This document shows, one piece after another, positions 18,335-27,267 of a stretch of 64,000 nt of DNA. Numbering within the stretch: position 1 is the stretch's first letter; every line of letters begins with the position of its first letter. The stretch comes from Rhizobium anhuiense (GTDB lineage Bacteria > Pseudomonadota > Alphaproteobacteria > Rhizobiales > Rhizobiaceae). Position numbers and translations under genes: made by a program. The stretch covers positions 226,036 through 290,035 of the forward strand of contig NZ_ML133526.1 of the NCBI RefSeq assembly GCF_003985145.1, given 5' to 3'. The notes below the pieces were generated by a model. That model searched no databases. It was given only the letters and a program-made list of their open reading frames with translations, and was not told where the DNA came from.

Positions 18335-18360
18335 AGCCGGACGAAGTCTTTCGCCCGGCT
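18335..18360. terminator. Candidate bidirectional terminator
   Basis: 11-bp stem with one A-C mismatch (AGCCGGACGAA / TTCGCCCGGCT) and loop GTCT, between convergent genes ending at 18281 (+) and 18381 (-). Confidence 0.45.
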
Positions 18361-18380
18361 CATTCGTCGTTCAACTGCTA

Positions 18381-18839
18381 TCAGGCGGCGGCGCGTTTGT
18401 GATCCGCCGGATGCTGAAGCCGGAAGCCGATCGCCAGCCTATTCCAGGCATTGATCATCGCGACGCCGATCGAAAGCGCCAGAAACTCGTCATCCGAGAA
18501 GTTGGCGTGCGCCTCTTCATAAATATCATCCGGCGCATGGCTTTTGGTGATCTCGGTGAGAGCCTCGGCCCAGACGAGCGCGGCCCGCTCCCGAGTGGTG
18601 AAGAGCTGCGACTCCCGCCAGGCGTTCAGAAGCAGCAGCCGGTCGTCCGTTTCGCCGAGCTTCAGCGCGTCTTGGCGGTGCATATGCAGGCAGTGAGCGC
18701 ATCCGTTCATTTGGGACACGCGCACTTTGACGAGCTCGAGCAACTTCGGATCGAAGCTCTTGGCAATCCAGGCTTCAACCGCCACTAGACCATCGATGCC
18801 GCTATTTCTATAAGCCATGAAGTTCAGACGCTTGATCAT
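18381..18839 (-). CDS. AhpD-like carboxymuconolactone decarboxylase-family protein
   Basis: 152 residues. The redox CxxC-x3-H signature NGCAHCLHMHRQDA (C47, C50, H54) is that of AhpD-type alkylhydroperoxidases. The remainder is the helical CMD fold. It probably reduces peroxides with a thiol donor. GGAG six bases upstream supports the start over an ATG four codons earlier. It is divergent from the NAD(P)-binding protein gene across a 397-base gap. Confidence 0.85.
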   Translation of the reverse strand: MIKRLNFMAYRNSGIDGLVAVEAWIAKSFDPKLLELVKVRVSQMNGCAHCLHMHRQDALKLGETDDRLLLLNAWRESQLFTTRERAALVWAEALTEITKSHAPDDIYEEAHANFSDDEFLALSIGVAMINAWNRLAIGFRLQHPADHKRAAA

Positions 18840-19236
18840 TCTTGTCTCCATCGTGAGAGGATTGATGGTGCAAGCCAAGGTTTGCAGGCCAGTGAATACG
18901 CCTTGCCCTCCAGGTCGGCTAGCTGCCCCGACGGTAAGTTCGGCCGATGCCTGTCGACGTGACACGTTCCTCCATTTCGGCCGGATGCATGGACCGCAGA
19001 GCCAGCTGCCCTACTGCGTTCGCATAGGGTGACAGCGACCGAGGGAGAATGGTTTGGGACTGCGATCAGGCGCATTCTCCAATCCATCGGTTTACCGGCC
19101 GCACCGGAGATCTTGCGTGCGACGGCGCCGACGAAGTCGCTTCGCTCATCGAGGAAGCGGTGGGCACGCCGAGCAGCTGCCTGCTCACCTTCAAGTCACC
19201 AGAGGATTATCCTCACCAAGGACAAGGAGACTACCC
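18840..19236. other. Divergent intergenic region
   Basis: 397 bases between the AhpD-like and NmrA-like genes. It should hold both promoters. I found no conserved protein, hairpin or repeat in it. Short frames here (for instance 19049-19240) have no recognisable motif. Confidence 0.5.
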
Positions 19237-20001
19237 ATGAAAATCGTCGTTATCGGCGGCACCGGCCTGATCGGCTCGAAGACCGTGGAAAGATTGCGCA
19301 ACAAAGGGCACGAGGTGTTGGCGGCTTCGCCGAATTCGGGCGTCGACACGATCACCGGCAAAGGCCTGACGGAAGCGCTCGCAGGCGCACAGGTGGTGCT
19401 CGATCTCGCAAATTCACCCTCCTTCGAGGACAAGGCCGTTCTGGAATTCTTCCAGACCTCGGGCCGCAACCTGCTCAAGGCGGGGGCTGCTGCCGGCGTG
19501 AAGCATCACATCGCTCTGTCGATCGTCGGCATGGAACGGCTGCAGGGCAGCGGCTATATGCGCGCCAAGATGGCCCAGGAAGAGCTGATCAAGAGCTCCG
19601 GGCTACCCTACACCATCGTGCACTCCACACAGTTCCATGAATTCATGGCTGGCATCGCTCAGTCGAACACCGTCGGCCAGGCGGCGCATCTGTCGCCGGC
19701 CTATCTGCAGCCGATCGCCTCTGACGACGTCGCCGACGTCATGGCCGAGGTGGCGCTCGCCCCGCCTGTCAACGGCACGATCGAAATCGGCGGGCCGGAG
19801 AAAATCCGCCTTACCGACATCGTAACGCGTCTGTTCAAGGCGACGAACGATCCGCGCCAGGTGATCGCCGATCCGCACGCCCGCTACTTCGGCGTGGAGC
19901 TCGAGGACAATTCGCTCGTGACCGGCCCCAAGGCGCGGCTCGGCCGGATCCGCTTCGACGACTGGCTCAGCCGTCAGCCGGCCCAGAAAAAGAGCGCCTG
20001 A
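19237..20001 (+). CDS. NmrA-like NAD(P)-binding protein
   Basis: 254-residue atypical SDR: an N-terminal Rossmann motif MKIVVIGGTGLIGSKTVERL, no canonical YxxxK, and a typical NmrA-family body (SGRNLLKAGAAAGVKHHIALSIVGMERL; YTIVHSTQFHEF). Such proteins act as nucleotide-dependent reductases or redox-sensing regulators. GGAGA precedes the start. A cupin follows 43 bases downstream, probably in the same transcript. Confidence 0.83.
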   Translation: MKIVVIGGTGLIGSKTVERLRNKGHEVLAASPNSGVDTITGKGLTEALAGAQVVLDLANSPSFEDKAVLEFFQTSGRNLLKAGAAAGVKHHIALSIVGMERLQGSGYMRAKMAQEELIKSSGLPYTIVHSTQFHEFMAGIAQSNTVGQAAHLSPAYLQPIASDDVADVMAEVALAPPVNGTIEIGGPEKIRLTDIVTRLFKATNDPRQVIADPHARYFGVELEDNSLVTGPKARLGRIRFDDWLSRQPAQKKSA

Positions 20002-20044
20002 TACCGGGCGTCCGACCCATTCCCATCAACGTAGGAGACCAGAC

Positions 20045-20458
20045 ATGCTCACCAAAATGATCTCGGCGGCGGCGCTCGCCGTTGTCCTTACCACAGGCAC
20101 TCAGGCTCACGCGGCAGGCGGCGACGCGAAGGTAAGCGTCGTTTACGACCAGAAGCTCCCCAATGTTCCCGGCAAGAGCGTGCGGGCGGTGCTTGTCGAA
20201 TATGGGCCAGGCGGCTCCTCGCCCGGCCATACGCATCCGGCTTCGGCCTTCATCTATGCCACCGTTCTCGAAGGAGCGATCACCAGCAAGGTGAATGACG
20301 GGCCGGAAAAAGTCTACAAGGCCGGCGAAAGCTTTCCCGAATTTCCCGGCGATCATCACAGCGTCAGCAAAAACGCCAGCAAGACAAAGCCGGCGCGCCT
20401 GCTTGCGGTCTTCGTGCTGAACACCGACGAGACGGAGCTGACGATCGACGACAAGTGA
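20045..20458 (+). CDS. Secreted cupin-domain protein
   Basis: 137 residues: signal peptide (MLTKMISAAALAVVLTTGTQAHA), then one cupin barrel with metal ligands in GGSSPGHTHPASAFIYATVLEG and the second motif around PEFPGDHHSVSKN. Probably a periplasmic metal-binding small-molecule enzyme or sensor; substrate unknown. Same direction as the NmrA-like gene and ended by a strong hairpin shared with a convergent gene. Confidence 0.8.
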   Translation: MLTKMISAAALAVVLTTGTQAHAAGGDAKVSVVYDQKLPNVPGKSVRAVLVEYGPGGSSPGHTHPASAFIYATVLEGAITSKVNDGPEKVYKAGESFPEFPGDHHSVSKNASKTKPARLLAVFVLNTDETELTIDDK

Positions 20459-20466
20459 CGCCATGC

Positions 20467-20493
20467 GTGATGCCCGGCGGCGCCGGGCATCAC
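20467..20493. terminator. Bidirectional terminator hairpin
   Basis: Perfect 12-bp stem (GTGATGCCCGGC / GCCGGGCATCAC) with a three-base loop, between the convergent cupin and PLP-enzyme genes. Confidence 0.7.
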
Positions 20494-20507
20494 TTCCTCG
20501 CCGTGTC

Positions 20508-21791
20508 TCAGGCCGCCTGCAGCGCCAGTTCCAGGTCGGCAATCAGATCATCCGGATGTTCGATGCCGATCGACAGGCGGATCGTCGATTCCAACACACC
20601 GATGCGCTGGCGGACATCGGCAGGCACACCGGAATGCGTCATGGCGGCCGGATGGCTCGCAAGCGATTCCGTGCCGCCGAGGCTGACCGCGAGCTTGAAG
20701 ATCTGCAGCGCGTTCAGGAATTTGAACGAAGCGGGCTGACCGCCGCGAATATCGAAAGAGAAGGTGGAGCCGGCGCCGGTGCATTGCGCCCTGAAGGTCC
20801 GGCCGGCCGGCGATTCCGGATCGTGGTAGGGCAGGTAGTGGACCTTCTCAACCTTCGGGTGATCACGCAGAAAATCGGCAACGGCCCGCGCGTTGTTGTT
20901 TGCCCGCTCCATGCGCAGCTGCAGCGTCTCCAGCGAACGGCCGAGCATCCAGCAGGAATGTGGATCGAGCTGCGTGCCGATCGCGCCGCGCAGAGCCTTG
21001 ATCTGCTTGATCACTGCCTTGCGACCAAGAACGGCGCCGGCGATCAGATCGGAATGACCGCCGACATATTTGGTCAGCGAATAGAGCGAGATATCGGCGC
21101 CGTGCTCGATCGGCCGCTGGAAGACCGGTCCGAGCAGGGTATTGTCGCAGACGATGATCGGCATATGGCCCTGTCTTGCACCGATCATGTCGGCCACCCG
21201 CCGGATCATCGCGACATCGACCAGGCTGTTGGTCGGATTGGCAGGCGTCTCGATCAGGATGACGGAGACGCGGCCTTTGCCCATCGCCTCTTCCGCCGCC
21301 TTCTGCACCGATCCTTCGCTGACGCCGTCGGCAAATCCAACGGCGGCGGTGCCGAGGTTGAGGAAGGTCTTCGCCAGCAATGTTTCCGTTCCCCCATAGA
21401 GCGGTTGCGAATGCAAGATCGCATCGCCGGGCCGGACGAAGGCAAGCAGAGTGGTGGCGATCGCCGCCATGCCGGATGAAAACAGCACGCCGCTTTCCGT
21501 CCGTTCGTAGACGGCAAGCCTGTCCTCGACGATCTCGCTGTTCGGATGGTTGAAACGCGAGTAGACGAGGCCGGCCCCTTTCCCCTCGGGCGGCTCGCGG
21601 CGGCCCGACACATAATCGAAGAAGTCGCGGCCATCCTCCGCGGTATTGAACACGAAGGTGGAGGTGAGGAACACCGGCGGCTTGACTGCCCCTTCCGAGA
21701 GTTCCGGATCGTAGCCGTAGTTCAGCATCTGTGTTTCGGGATGCAAGGCATGATTGCCGATATGGGTTTTGGAAGGATGCGGGGCGGTCAT
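20508..21791 (-). CDS. Cystathionine gamma-synthase family PLP enzyme
   Basis: 427 residues, Cys/Met-metabolism fold-type I. The PLP lysine lies in SLYSLTKYVGGHSDLIAGAV; LYGGTETLL and SRFNHPNSEIVEDRLA match the gamma-synthase/gamma-lyase branch. It could make cystathionine, or cleave methionine or homocysteine to release sulfur; sequence alone does not separate these. The second of two adjacent ATGs is favoured (GGAG six bases upstream). It may feed the sulfur-metabolism genes further along, but is separated from them by ~6 kb. Confidence 0.87.
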   Translation of the reverse strand: MTAPHPSKTHIGNHALHPETQMLNYGYDPELSEGAVKPPVFLTSTFVFNTAEDGRDFFDYVSGRREPPEGKGAGLVYSRFNHPNSEIVEDRLAVYERTESGVLFSSGMAAIATTLLAFVRPGDAILHSQPLYGGTETLLAKTFLNLGTAAVGFADGVSEGSVQKAAEEAMGKGRVSVILIETPANPTNSLVDVAMIRRVADMIGARQGHMPIIVCDNTLLGPVFQRPIEHGADISLYSLTKYVGGHSDLIAGAVLGRKAVIKQIKALRGAIGTQLDPHSCWMLGRSLETLQLRMERANNNARAVADFLRDHPKVEKVHYLPYHDPESPAGRTFRAQCTGAGSTFSFDIRGGQPASFKFLNALQIFKLAVSLGGTESLASHPAAMTHSGVPADVRQRIGVLESTIRLSIGIEHPDDLIADLELALQAA

Positions 21792-21864
21792 CATCGTCTC
21801 CTGTTTCGGGACTGCAGAAACGGCAGAATACATCAAAACTATATGAGAGGAGCAATCATCGCGG

Positions 21865-22944
21865 TCAGCTCATGGTCTCGCCCAGAGTGTCCGCGACATA
21901 GGCGCCACGCGCTCCCATCGGCAGCGGCGTGCCCGTCGTCGTGTCCTTTGCGGTCTGATGCTCCAGTTCGGCGTTAAGCTCCCCTCCGACGATAAGAATG
22001 ACGACGGAAAGCCAGATCCAGATGAGGAAGCCGATCAGCGCGCCGAGCGTGCCGTATGTCGCGTTGTAATTGGCAAAATGATCCAGATAGAAGGAGAAAC
22101 CGAGGGACATGGCAGCCCAGGCGACCGTGGTCAGAACCGCGCCCCACGTCATCCACCGGAGCGTGGCAGGCTCGCGGCTGGGGCCGAAGCGGTAGACTGA
22201 TGTGACCGCCACCGCGACGACCAGCAGAAGCAGCGGCCATCGCATGAGAAGAGCCATATGCTCCTTGAATTGATCGAGCCAGAGATAGGAGAGGACCACC
22301 GGCATGACCCCGACGAGCGCCACCATGACCACCATCAAAAGCATCGCGCACAAGGTGAAGCAGAGACCTATCAGGTTCAACCGGACAAGCCCCCGCTTCT
22401 CCTCCTCCTCATAGGCGACGTTCATCGCGTCTCAGATCGCCAGCGTGCCGCTATGCGTGCTCCACAGGGCGATGCCGAGACCGACGAAGAAGGTCATGCC
22501 GAGCGTGGCGTCGCGCCGGTTGACCAGTTCCTTGATCTGGTCGGCAAGAAGATCGAACGCGCCGGGCGGCAAAAGCGCGGCCAATTCGCGAAGGTGTTCG
22601 GATATGGTGATCGGATCGGCAACCAGCCCGTAAAGAGAGACCAAGGCCGCCATGGCTGGAAACAGCGCCAGCAACAGATAAAAGGTCACGCCCGCCGCAA
22701 TCAACGTCACTCGGTCGGCGAGGACTTCGTGGAAGACACGCCAGAACACGTCGCGCAGACCGCTGAGAGGAATGGCCTCGGGCACACTGGCACTGCGGCC
22801 ATGATCGTCACCCCGGTGGCCGGTATTCGCAGACGGGGCGACCGAACTGCGCTCTTTTGCCTGCATCAAGACAAGCGCGCCGATCCCCGCGGCCATCACT
22901 GTCGCGGCAATGGAGAGCCTCTTGAGGTGAAGCACATCGGACAT
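21865..22944 (-). pseudogene. YihY/BrkB membrane protein, split by an in-frame TGA
   Basis: Two pieces in the same frame form one YihY-family inner-membrane protein of ~360 residues. The N-terminal piece has VTFYLLLALFPAMAALVSLYG and ends LWSTHSGTLAI; the C-terminal piece starts at NVAYEEEEKRGLVRLN. Between them a single TGA (22432-22434) replaces what is normally an aromatic residue; no frameshift is needed. At least four membrane helices are evident. The family function is unresolved (formerly 'RNase BN'). It is a nonsense pseudogene, a read-through case or a sequencing error. GGAG lies nine bases before the chosen ATG. Confidence 0.8.
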
Positions 22945-24162
22945 GAGGATGTTCTCCGGTCTGGTGCTGACATAACGCAGGCCGCCGCTAAAGGATGCAA
23001 GCCGTTGCTTTCCTACGGACATTTGATGCGGGGGCGACGTCAGTCTGTTCCCAGGCGGGTCAGGCTGCAGGGGAATGGACACGAAAGCGGGAGCAATTCG
23101 GAAAGCCATAAGTCATTGATATCGCTTCAATCACATAAGACTACGGAAGCAAAATCGGACTTTGGTTTCGTTACCGCGTTGCCGGCTGCCTGTCCGAAAG
23201 GGCTGCCAACTAGGGTTTCTTGGCGGCCACGAGGCCATAGATTGGCGCTCGGCTCACATCCGGAGCGCAATTTGGTTCCAAAATCCACTCCCCAACATCC
23301 CGATTCCGGCACCTTTCGGCGACCGGCATCCGCAGATGAAGCGTTGATCACAAGCCTGGCAAAAGAATAGCGCCGGCGACGATGGCCTGCAATAGCCGCT
23401 TGCGTTTTCACCCGACAAATATCGGGTCAGAGCATCCACGACCGATTGCTTTCCCCCGGCACAGCTCACGACCAAGCGTCGTCGAGACCGAGACGCTGCC
23501 TGCTCACGGACACGATCTTGAAGGCCTCGTTGTCGCGTACCAGATTGTCGGCAATTGACAGAATACGCCCAGCGATCGACGAACACGCAAGCATCTGCGC
23601 AGCAAGAAGGCGAAGCCAGCTGCCCACTCAGGATGGCGAGCAGTTCGCAGCCTGGCCTCATTCAGCCATCGGCGCCCCGACTGTCGCCGGCGGCGCTGCT
23701 CCGGCAGTTCAGTATCAGGCGCCCGTGGGCACCCCCTTCGCACGGCGCAGGATCATCTCGAGGTATAGTGGCCAGGATTGACGCAGGTCTTCCCCAGACT
23801 GCCTGAGAGCAAGGGACTTCCCCATCAATACGCGCACCACTGTCGGGCGCTGCTCCATCTGCCATGGCGGCGCGGCCTTAGCGCCACATATGCCTATCCC
23901 ACGAGAATGAACCGGGGGCTGCCGTTTCACACATGCATTCGGCTCGCCACCGCGGGCAAATCGCTGAACGTCACCGCAGCTTCATGTGCGCTAACGAAGG
24001 TCTCATCCGCGAACTGCCGATCCCCTGCCCCGCAATCCTTCCACTCAATCACATAAGGACCCGACTGCAGATGACAGCTGCGCCGCTGGACCGCATCACA
24101 CCGAGACGGCAGCCTCAATGGCGGGACGGCAATCCCTGCGCCCGGACAACTGCCTGATGGAC

Positions 24163-24184
24163 CCCGTTGTCCGCGGACAACGGG
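24163..24184. promoter_or_regulatory. parS-like palindrome, copy 1
   Basis: Perfect 22-bp palindrome centred on GTTGTCCGCGGACAAC and flanked by CCC/GGG. The 16-bp core fits GTTNNNNGCNNNNAAC, the pattern I know for parS centromere sites of repABC replicons. A half-site CGGACAAC lies 13 bases upstream. Confidence 0.55.
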
Positions 24185-24960
24185 ATGATCAACGTGATTC
24201 CAATCAGATCATTTGCGCGAACGGCCCCACAGCAATTGATGGCGCGACCGACGAGATACCCCTGATGTCACCTTGCCAGCCGGCATCCTGGACGCGCAGC
24301 ACCATGACCGCCGTGGCGGCGCCGCCAGCCATCGCAGAGCGGCGCCTTGTCGAACAGCTTCGTGAATGTGCGCAAAGAATTTGGTAAAGATCGGACCAGC
24401 CGGCAGATCTGCCCGCTCGTTCCACAAGGGACGGAATGCGGCCCATTCGAAAAGCCGCGCAGTTGCCGGCGTAGTGATTTTTCTCGCCGAAGGCTTCCAC
24501 GGATGATCGTCGGCTGGCTCAGCGACGAGGCGGAAACGAACTCATCCACCGCGCGGTGGGAAGCCACTGGACCAATTAACAAGGCCGAAGCGAAAGTGGC
24601 TTGATGACAGCGGCAGCATCCGCATGCGGTGGAAGCCGATGGGCCGGTCCCTGCCGCAAATGACCAGTGTAAGGTGGTCAGTTTGGCGACCGCTTGTCGA
24701 ATATTCGATCAATGCACCCATCAGCTGGACGGCGATGCGTAAGGTCACGCGCTCGACCGAGCGAAAGGCCCAACCAAGACAGACCAAGAGAGGATCGTCG
24801 TCGTCGACCACCGAGCCGCCCTCACCTTCGCGCACCCCGGCGCTTGAGGCGCAGCAATGCGATCACTGATGCTCTCACCGATCGCTTCACCCCGGACCGA
24901 GCCGACCTCCGTCGTCTCGCAGCGAAGCGCAGCCCTTCCTCCGGCATCGCACCTCGGCTG

Positions 24961-24976
24961 GTTGTCCGCGGACAAC
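24961..24976. promoter_or_regulatory. parS-like palindrome, copy 2
   Basis: Identical 16-bp core GTTGTCCGCGGACAAC, 795 bp from the first copy, with unrelated flanks. Exact repetition of a full palindrome in a gene-poor stretch supports a protein-binding site. Confidence 0.55.
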
Positions 24977-25185
24977 ACCATGCCAGCCCCATCACCTGCG
25001 AGAAAAGCTGCACCTGCCCGACCGCCTTCGTCCGCAGCGTGATCCACATAAAGAGCGGCGCAACCGCCAGGCTTGAATTTGCCGCATTGCGGCACTACCT
25101 CGTGACGGACTGAAGCGCTTAACCCCTCCGAGCAGCTTCGGTCCGACGGACAGCATCTCTCCTCCCCGGCTGTCGGTCACAATCG

Positions 25186-25226
25186 AAGCCCGGCGCATCT
25201 CTCCCGCGCCGGGCTTTTGTCGTTTT
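25186..25226 (+). terminator. Strong Rho-independent terminator
   Basis: Perfect 11-bp stem AAGCCCGGCGC / GCGCCGGGCTT, nine-base loop, followed by TTGTCGTTTT. No recognisable plus-strand gene precedes it, so it implies a missed transcript (an RNA, or a decayed gene) upstream. Confidence 0.8.
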
Positions 25227-25856
25227 GGCCGCCTTCCGTCGCCGGCGAGTCAGCAACGCTTCCCAATTTCTCCATTCTTGTGGACGCTCCTCAAGCGATA
25301 GGCCGTGAACCGGTGAAGCCGGCGGAAGCGACTTAGTACCCGTCGCCTGCTGATCTTCACTGGCATCTGAACGCCGCCTTCCCAGAGGAGCCTCGAATGC
25401 CTCGGCGAGACCGCGCGCGCTCGGATCGGCCAGCAGCTCGTCCGTGGACGCGCCGTATCCAGATCCATACGGACCAGAGCAATCCCGCTTCGTCCTCCGC
25501 GGACACGGCCGTGGCTCGGACACCTCGGCGCACTTGGCCAATCTCAAAGGCACCGGCAGTAAAATCTCACCGGCAAGCATTCCGGCGCCAGGGCAGGGGA
25601 GACCGTGACGCGCCTGCACTCAGCTTAGGGAGGGTGAGTCAGACGTCGGCACTCCAAGCTTTGTCATCACCCATGCCGTCCTAGGCAGAGTGTTTGGGTG
25701 TGGCGATACCATTGCCGGCCAGAAGTGTGACCGGCTGATTGCGCCGCCAAAGGGCAGGGCGGCATCGAGGGCGTTTATCTCTTTGGCACGACGGTGTGCT
25801 GCGTCGCTCCCATTTCTCACGAAGATGGAGCAGTCGACCCGTGCGGGACGGATGTT

Positions 25857-26750
25857 TCAAACGTCGTCGTAACAAAGCGCCCATTGGTCGCCGATATACC
25901 AGCAGCGTCCAATCCGCGGGTCCGCCTTCCACAGCAGGCTTTTGATGAACTCAATACCCCCGCGCTTGAAGGCGGCCGTCAGCGCTTCGATTTCGTTCTC
26001 GTCGATCGCCAACCCGCCCTCGGCGCAGACGAAATAAGCCGTGCTGATCCACCGCGCCGCAAATCCATTCTCGCCGCGCTCGATGCGAAGCGCGGCGCCG
26101 TGGGATGCGTGACGGCCGCCATTCGACGGTCGGCCCTGGCGCGGCACGCCAAGCGGCAGCACCAGGCGCCCTCCAGGCCGCAGCCCTTCGATCCAGGATG
26201 CCGCAGGACGCGCGACGGCGAAATTCACATAGATCGCATCCACCTCTTGCTGCGGCCATTGAGTGCCGTCGGCGATGATGACGGTGACATTGGCTCGGTC
26301 GGCAAGCGCGGTTTGAGCGTGGCCGGCCAGATCGGCGTCCATCTCGACGGCATAGACATGACCGGCAGCACCGACCAGCTCCGCGAGGATGGCGCTATAA
26401 TAACCGGTGCCGGCACCGATATGGGCGATACGATCACCGACCTTTACGTCCAGTTGGCTCAGGAGCCGGGCATGCAGTGAGGGACTGCCGTTGTTGACGC
26501 CCTTGTCGGGCTGCAGGGCGAATAGCACATCTTGATAGGCCAGAACCAAATCGGAGGAGGGGAGGGGGCGATATCCGCCACCCAGATTGGCGATCTGCCA
26601 TGGCGGAGCACCGAGGAATTTTTCGCGTGGCACAGCGGCAAAGGCAGCTTCGATCCGCGGGTTCGTCGTCGCGGCAGTTGCCGCCACCTGATGGGCATAA
26701 GCGCGGCGGATCACCGCAAGGTCGTCGGCCGTGAACATTGCACTGGGCAT
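25857..26750 (-). CDS. Protein-L-isoaspartate methyltransferase-like protein
   Basis: 297 residues. The PCMT-type core is clear: AFAAVPREKFLG, HARLLSQLDVKVGDRIAHIGAGTGYYSAILAELVG (SAM site), VYAVEMDADLAGHAQTAL, and GLRPGGRLVLPLG. True PCMTs repair isoaspartate in aged proteins; this one has a ~90-residue C-terminal extension (KSLLWKADPRIGRCWYIGDQWALCYDDV) and may have another methyl acceptor. GGAG eight bases upstream decides the start. No operon partner. Confidence 0.8.
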   Translation of the reverse strand: MPSAMFTADDLAVIRRAYAHQVAATAATTNPRIEAAFAAVPREKFLGAPPWQIANLGGGYRPLPSSDLVLAYQDVLFALQPDKGVNNGSPSLHARLLSQLDVKVGDRIAHIGAGTGYYSAILAELVGAAGHVYAVEMDADLAGHAQTALADRANVTVIIADGTQWPQQEVDAIYVNFAVARPAASWIEGLRPGGRLVLPLGVPRQGRPSNGGRHASHGAALRIERGENGFAARWISTAYFVCAEGGLAIDENEIEALTAAFKRGGIEFIKSLLWKADPRIGRCWYIGDQWALCYDDV

Positions 26751-27162
26751 AGGCAAATCTCCGGACATGGCTCTGATCTGTTCTGTTTTACGTCTTTGCG
26801 GCTCTAGGTCCATCACTATCGATATTTGATCCCTTACCGGCAGTGAGAGAGGTATTCGAGCCCATTCCGTTGTAGCGGAAGCAATCGCCTTATTAAGTTC
26901 ATTATGGCGATCAATTAATCATATTTTCAGTGAACTGCAGAGATGCTGGACATTTATGCGCCACCGTCGAACTGGCCGGGCAGGCAAATGCGGTTGATGG
27001 CCGCCTCGCGCATTTATTTATCAGTCAATCCGGGGCAGGGGAGACAATGACGGCCGATGCCCTTTGGGACCTCCGCCTTCATTATCTCACGTCGAATCCC
27101 TTTCGGACCGCCGCGCATATCGATGCTCGATCCGGGACAGCCTATACCTCGCACCGCGCCCT
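26751..27162. other. Intergenic region upstream of the PCMT-like gene
   Basis: 412 bases with AT-rich stretches near 26890-26940, probably carrying the PCMT-like promoter. A weak 86-codon plus frame from 27047 (GGGGAG upstream) runs into the repeat element and has no recognisable domain, so it is not called. Confidence 0.4.
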
Positions 27163-27267
27163 TAGAGCGCTTCAGCTTTTCACGGAAACACAGAAGCGCT
27201 CTAACTTTTTGTTTTTACACAATTCCGGACGGAAAACCGCTTCGCACTTTTCCTGGAATTGCTCTAG
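27163..27267 (-). repeat. RIME-type rhizobial intergenic mosaic element
   Basis: About 105 bp, beginning and ending in CTAG-type GAGC/GCTC palindromes (AGAGCGCTTC with GAAGCGCTCT; CTAGAGCAATTCC with GGAATTGC). The reverse complement aligns along its length with 54327-54430. The organisation matches RIME1 of Rhizobium. The cysE stop codon is the TAG of this element's CTAGAGCAATTCC end. Confidence 0.75.

Larger units (their letters stand above)
22945..25856. other. 2.9-kb region without supportable genes
   Basis: No frame here shows a recognisable domain, good start region or rhizobial coding pattern on either strand. Short frames with protein-like ends exist (for example minus ~23470-23620, ending in a KIVSVSRQRLGLDDAWS-like stretch), but each is broken upstream by stops, suggesting decayed genes. 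The region holds two copies of a 16-bp palindrome resembling repABC parS and a strong plus-strand terminator. It may be a remodelled maintenance or insertion hot-spot region. Confidence 0.55.

Noticed and set aside
19049..19240. 63-codon frame before the NmrA-like gene
   Set aside because: No recognisable domain; overlaps the promoter and ribosome site of the next gene.
23127..23411. 94-codon minus frame in the gene-poor region
   Set aside because: Composition and codon pattern do not look coding and no motif is seen.
23127..24057. 13-base direct repeat TCAATCACATAAG at 23127 and 24045
   Set aside because: Short, only two copies, and flanks unrelated; no element boundaries or transposase found between them.
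25119..25619. 166-codon minus frame rich in Arg/Pro/Ser
   Set aside because: It reads through the strong terminator hairpin and resembles random GC-rich translation.
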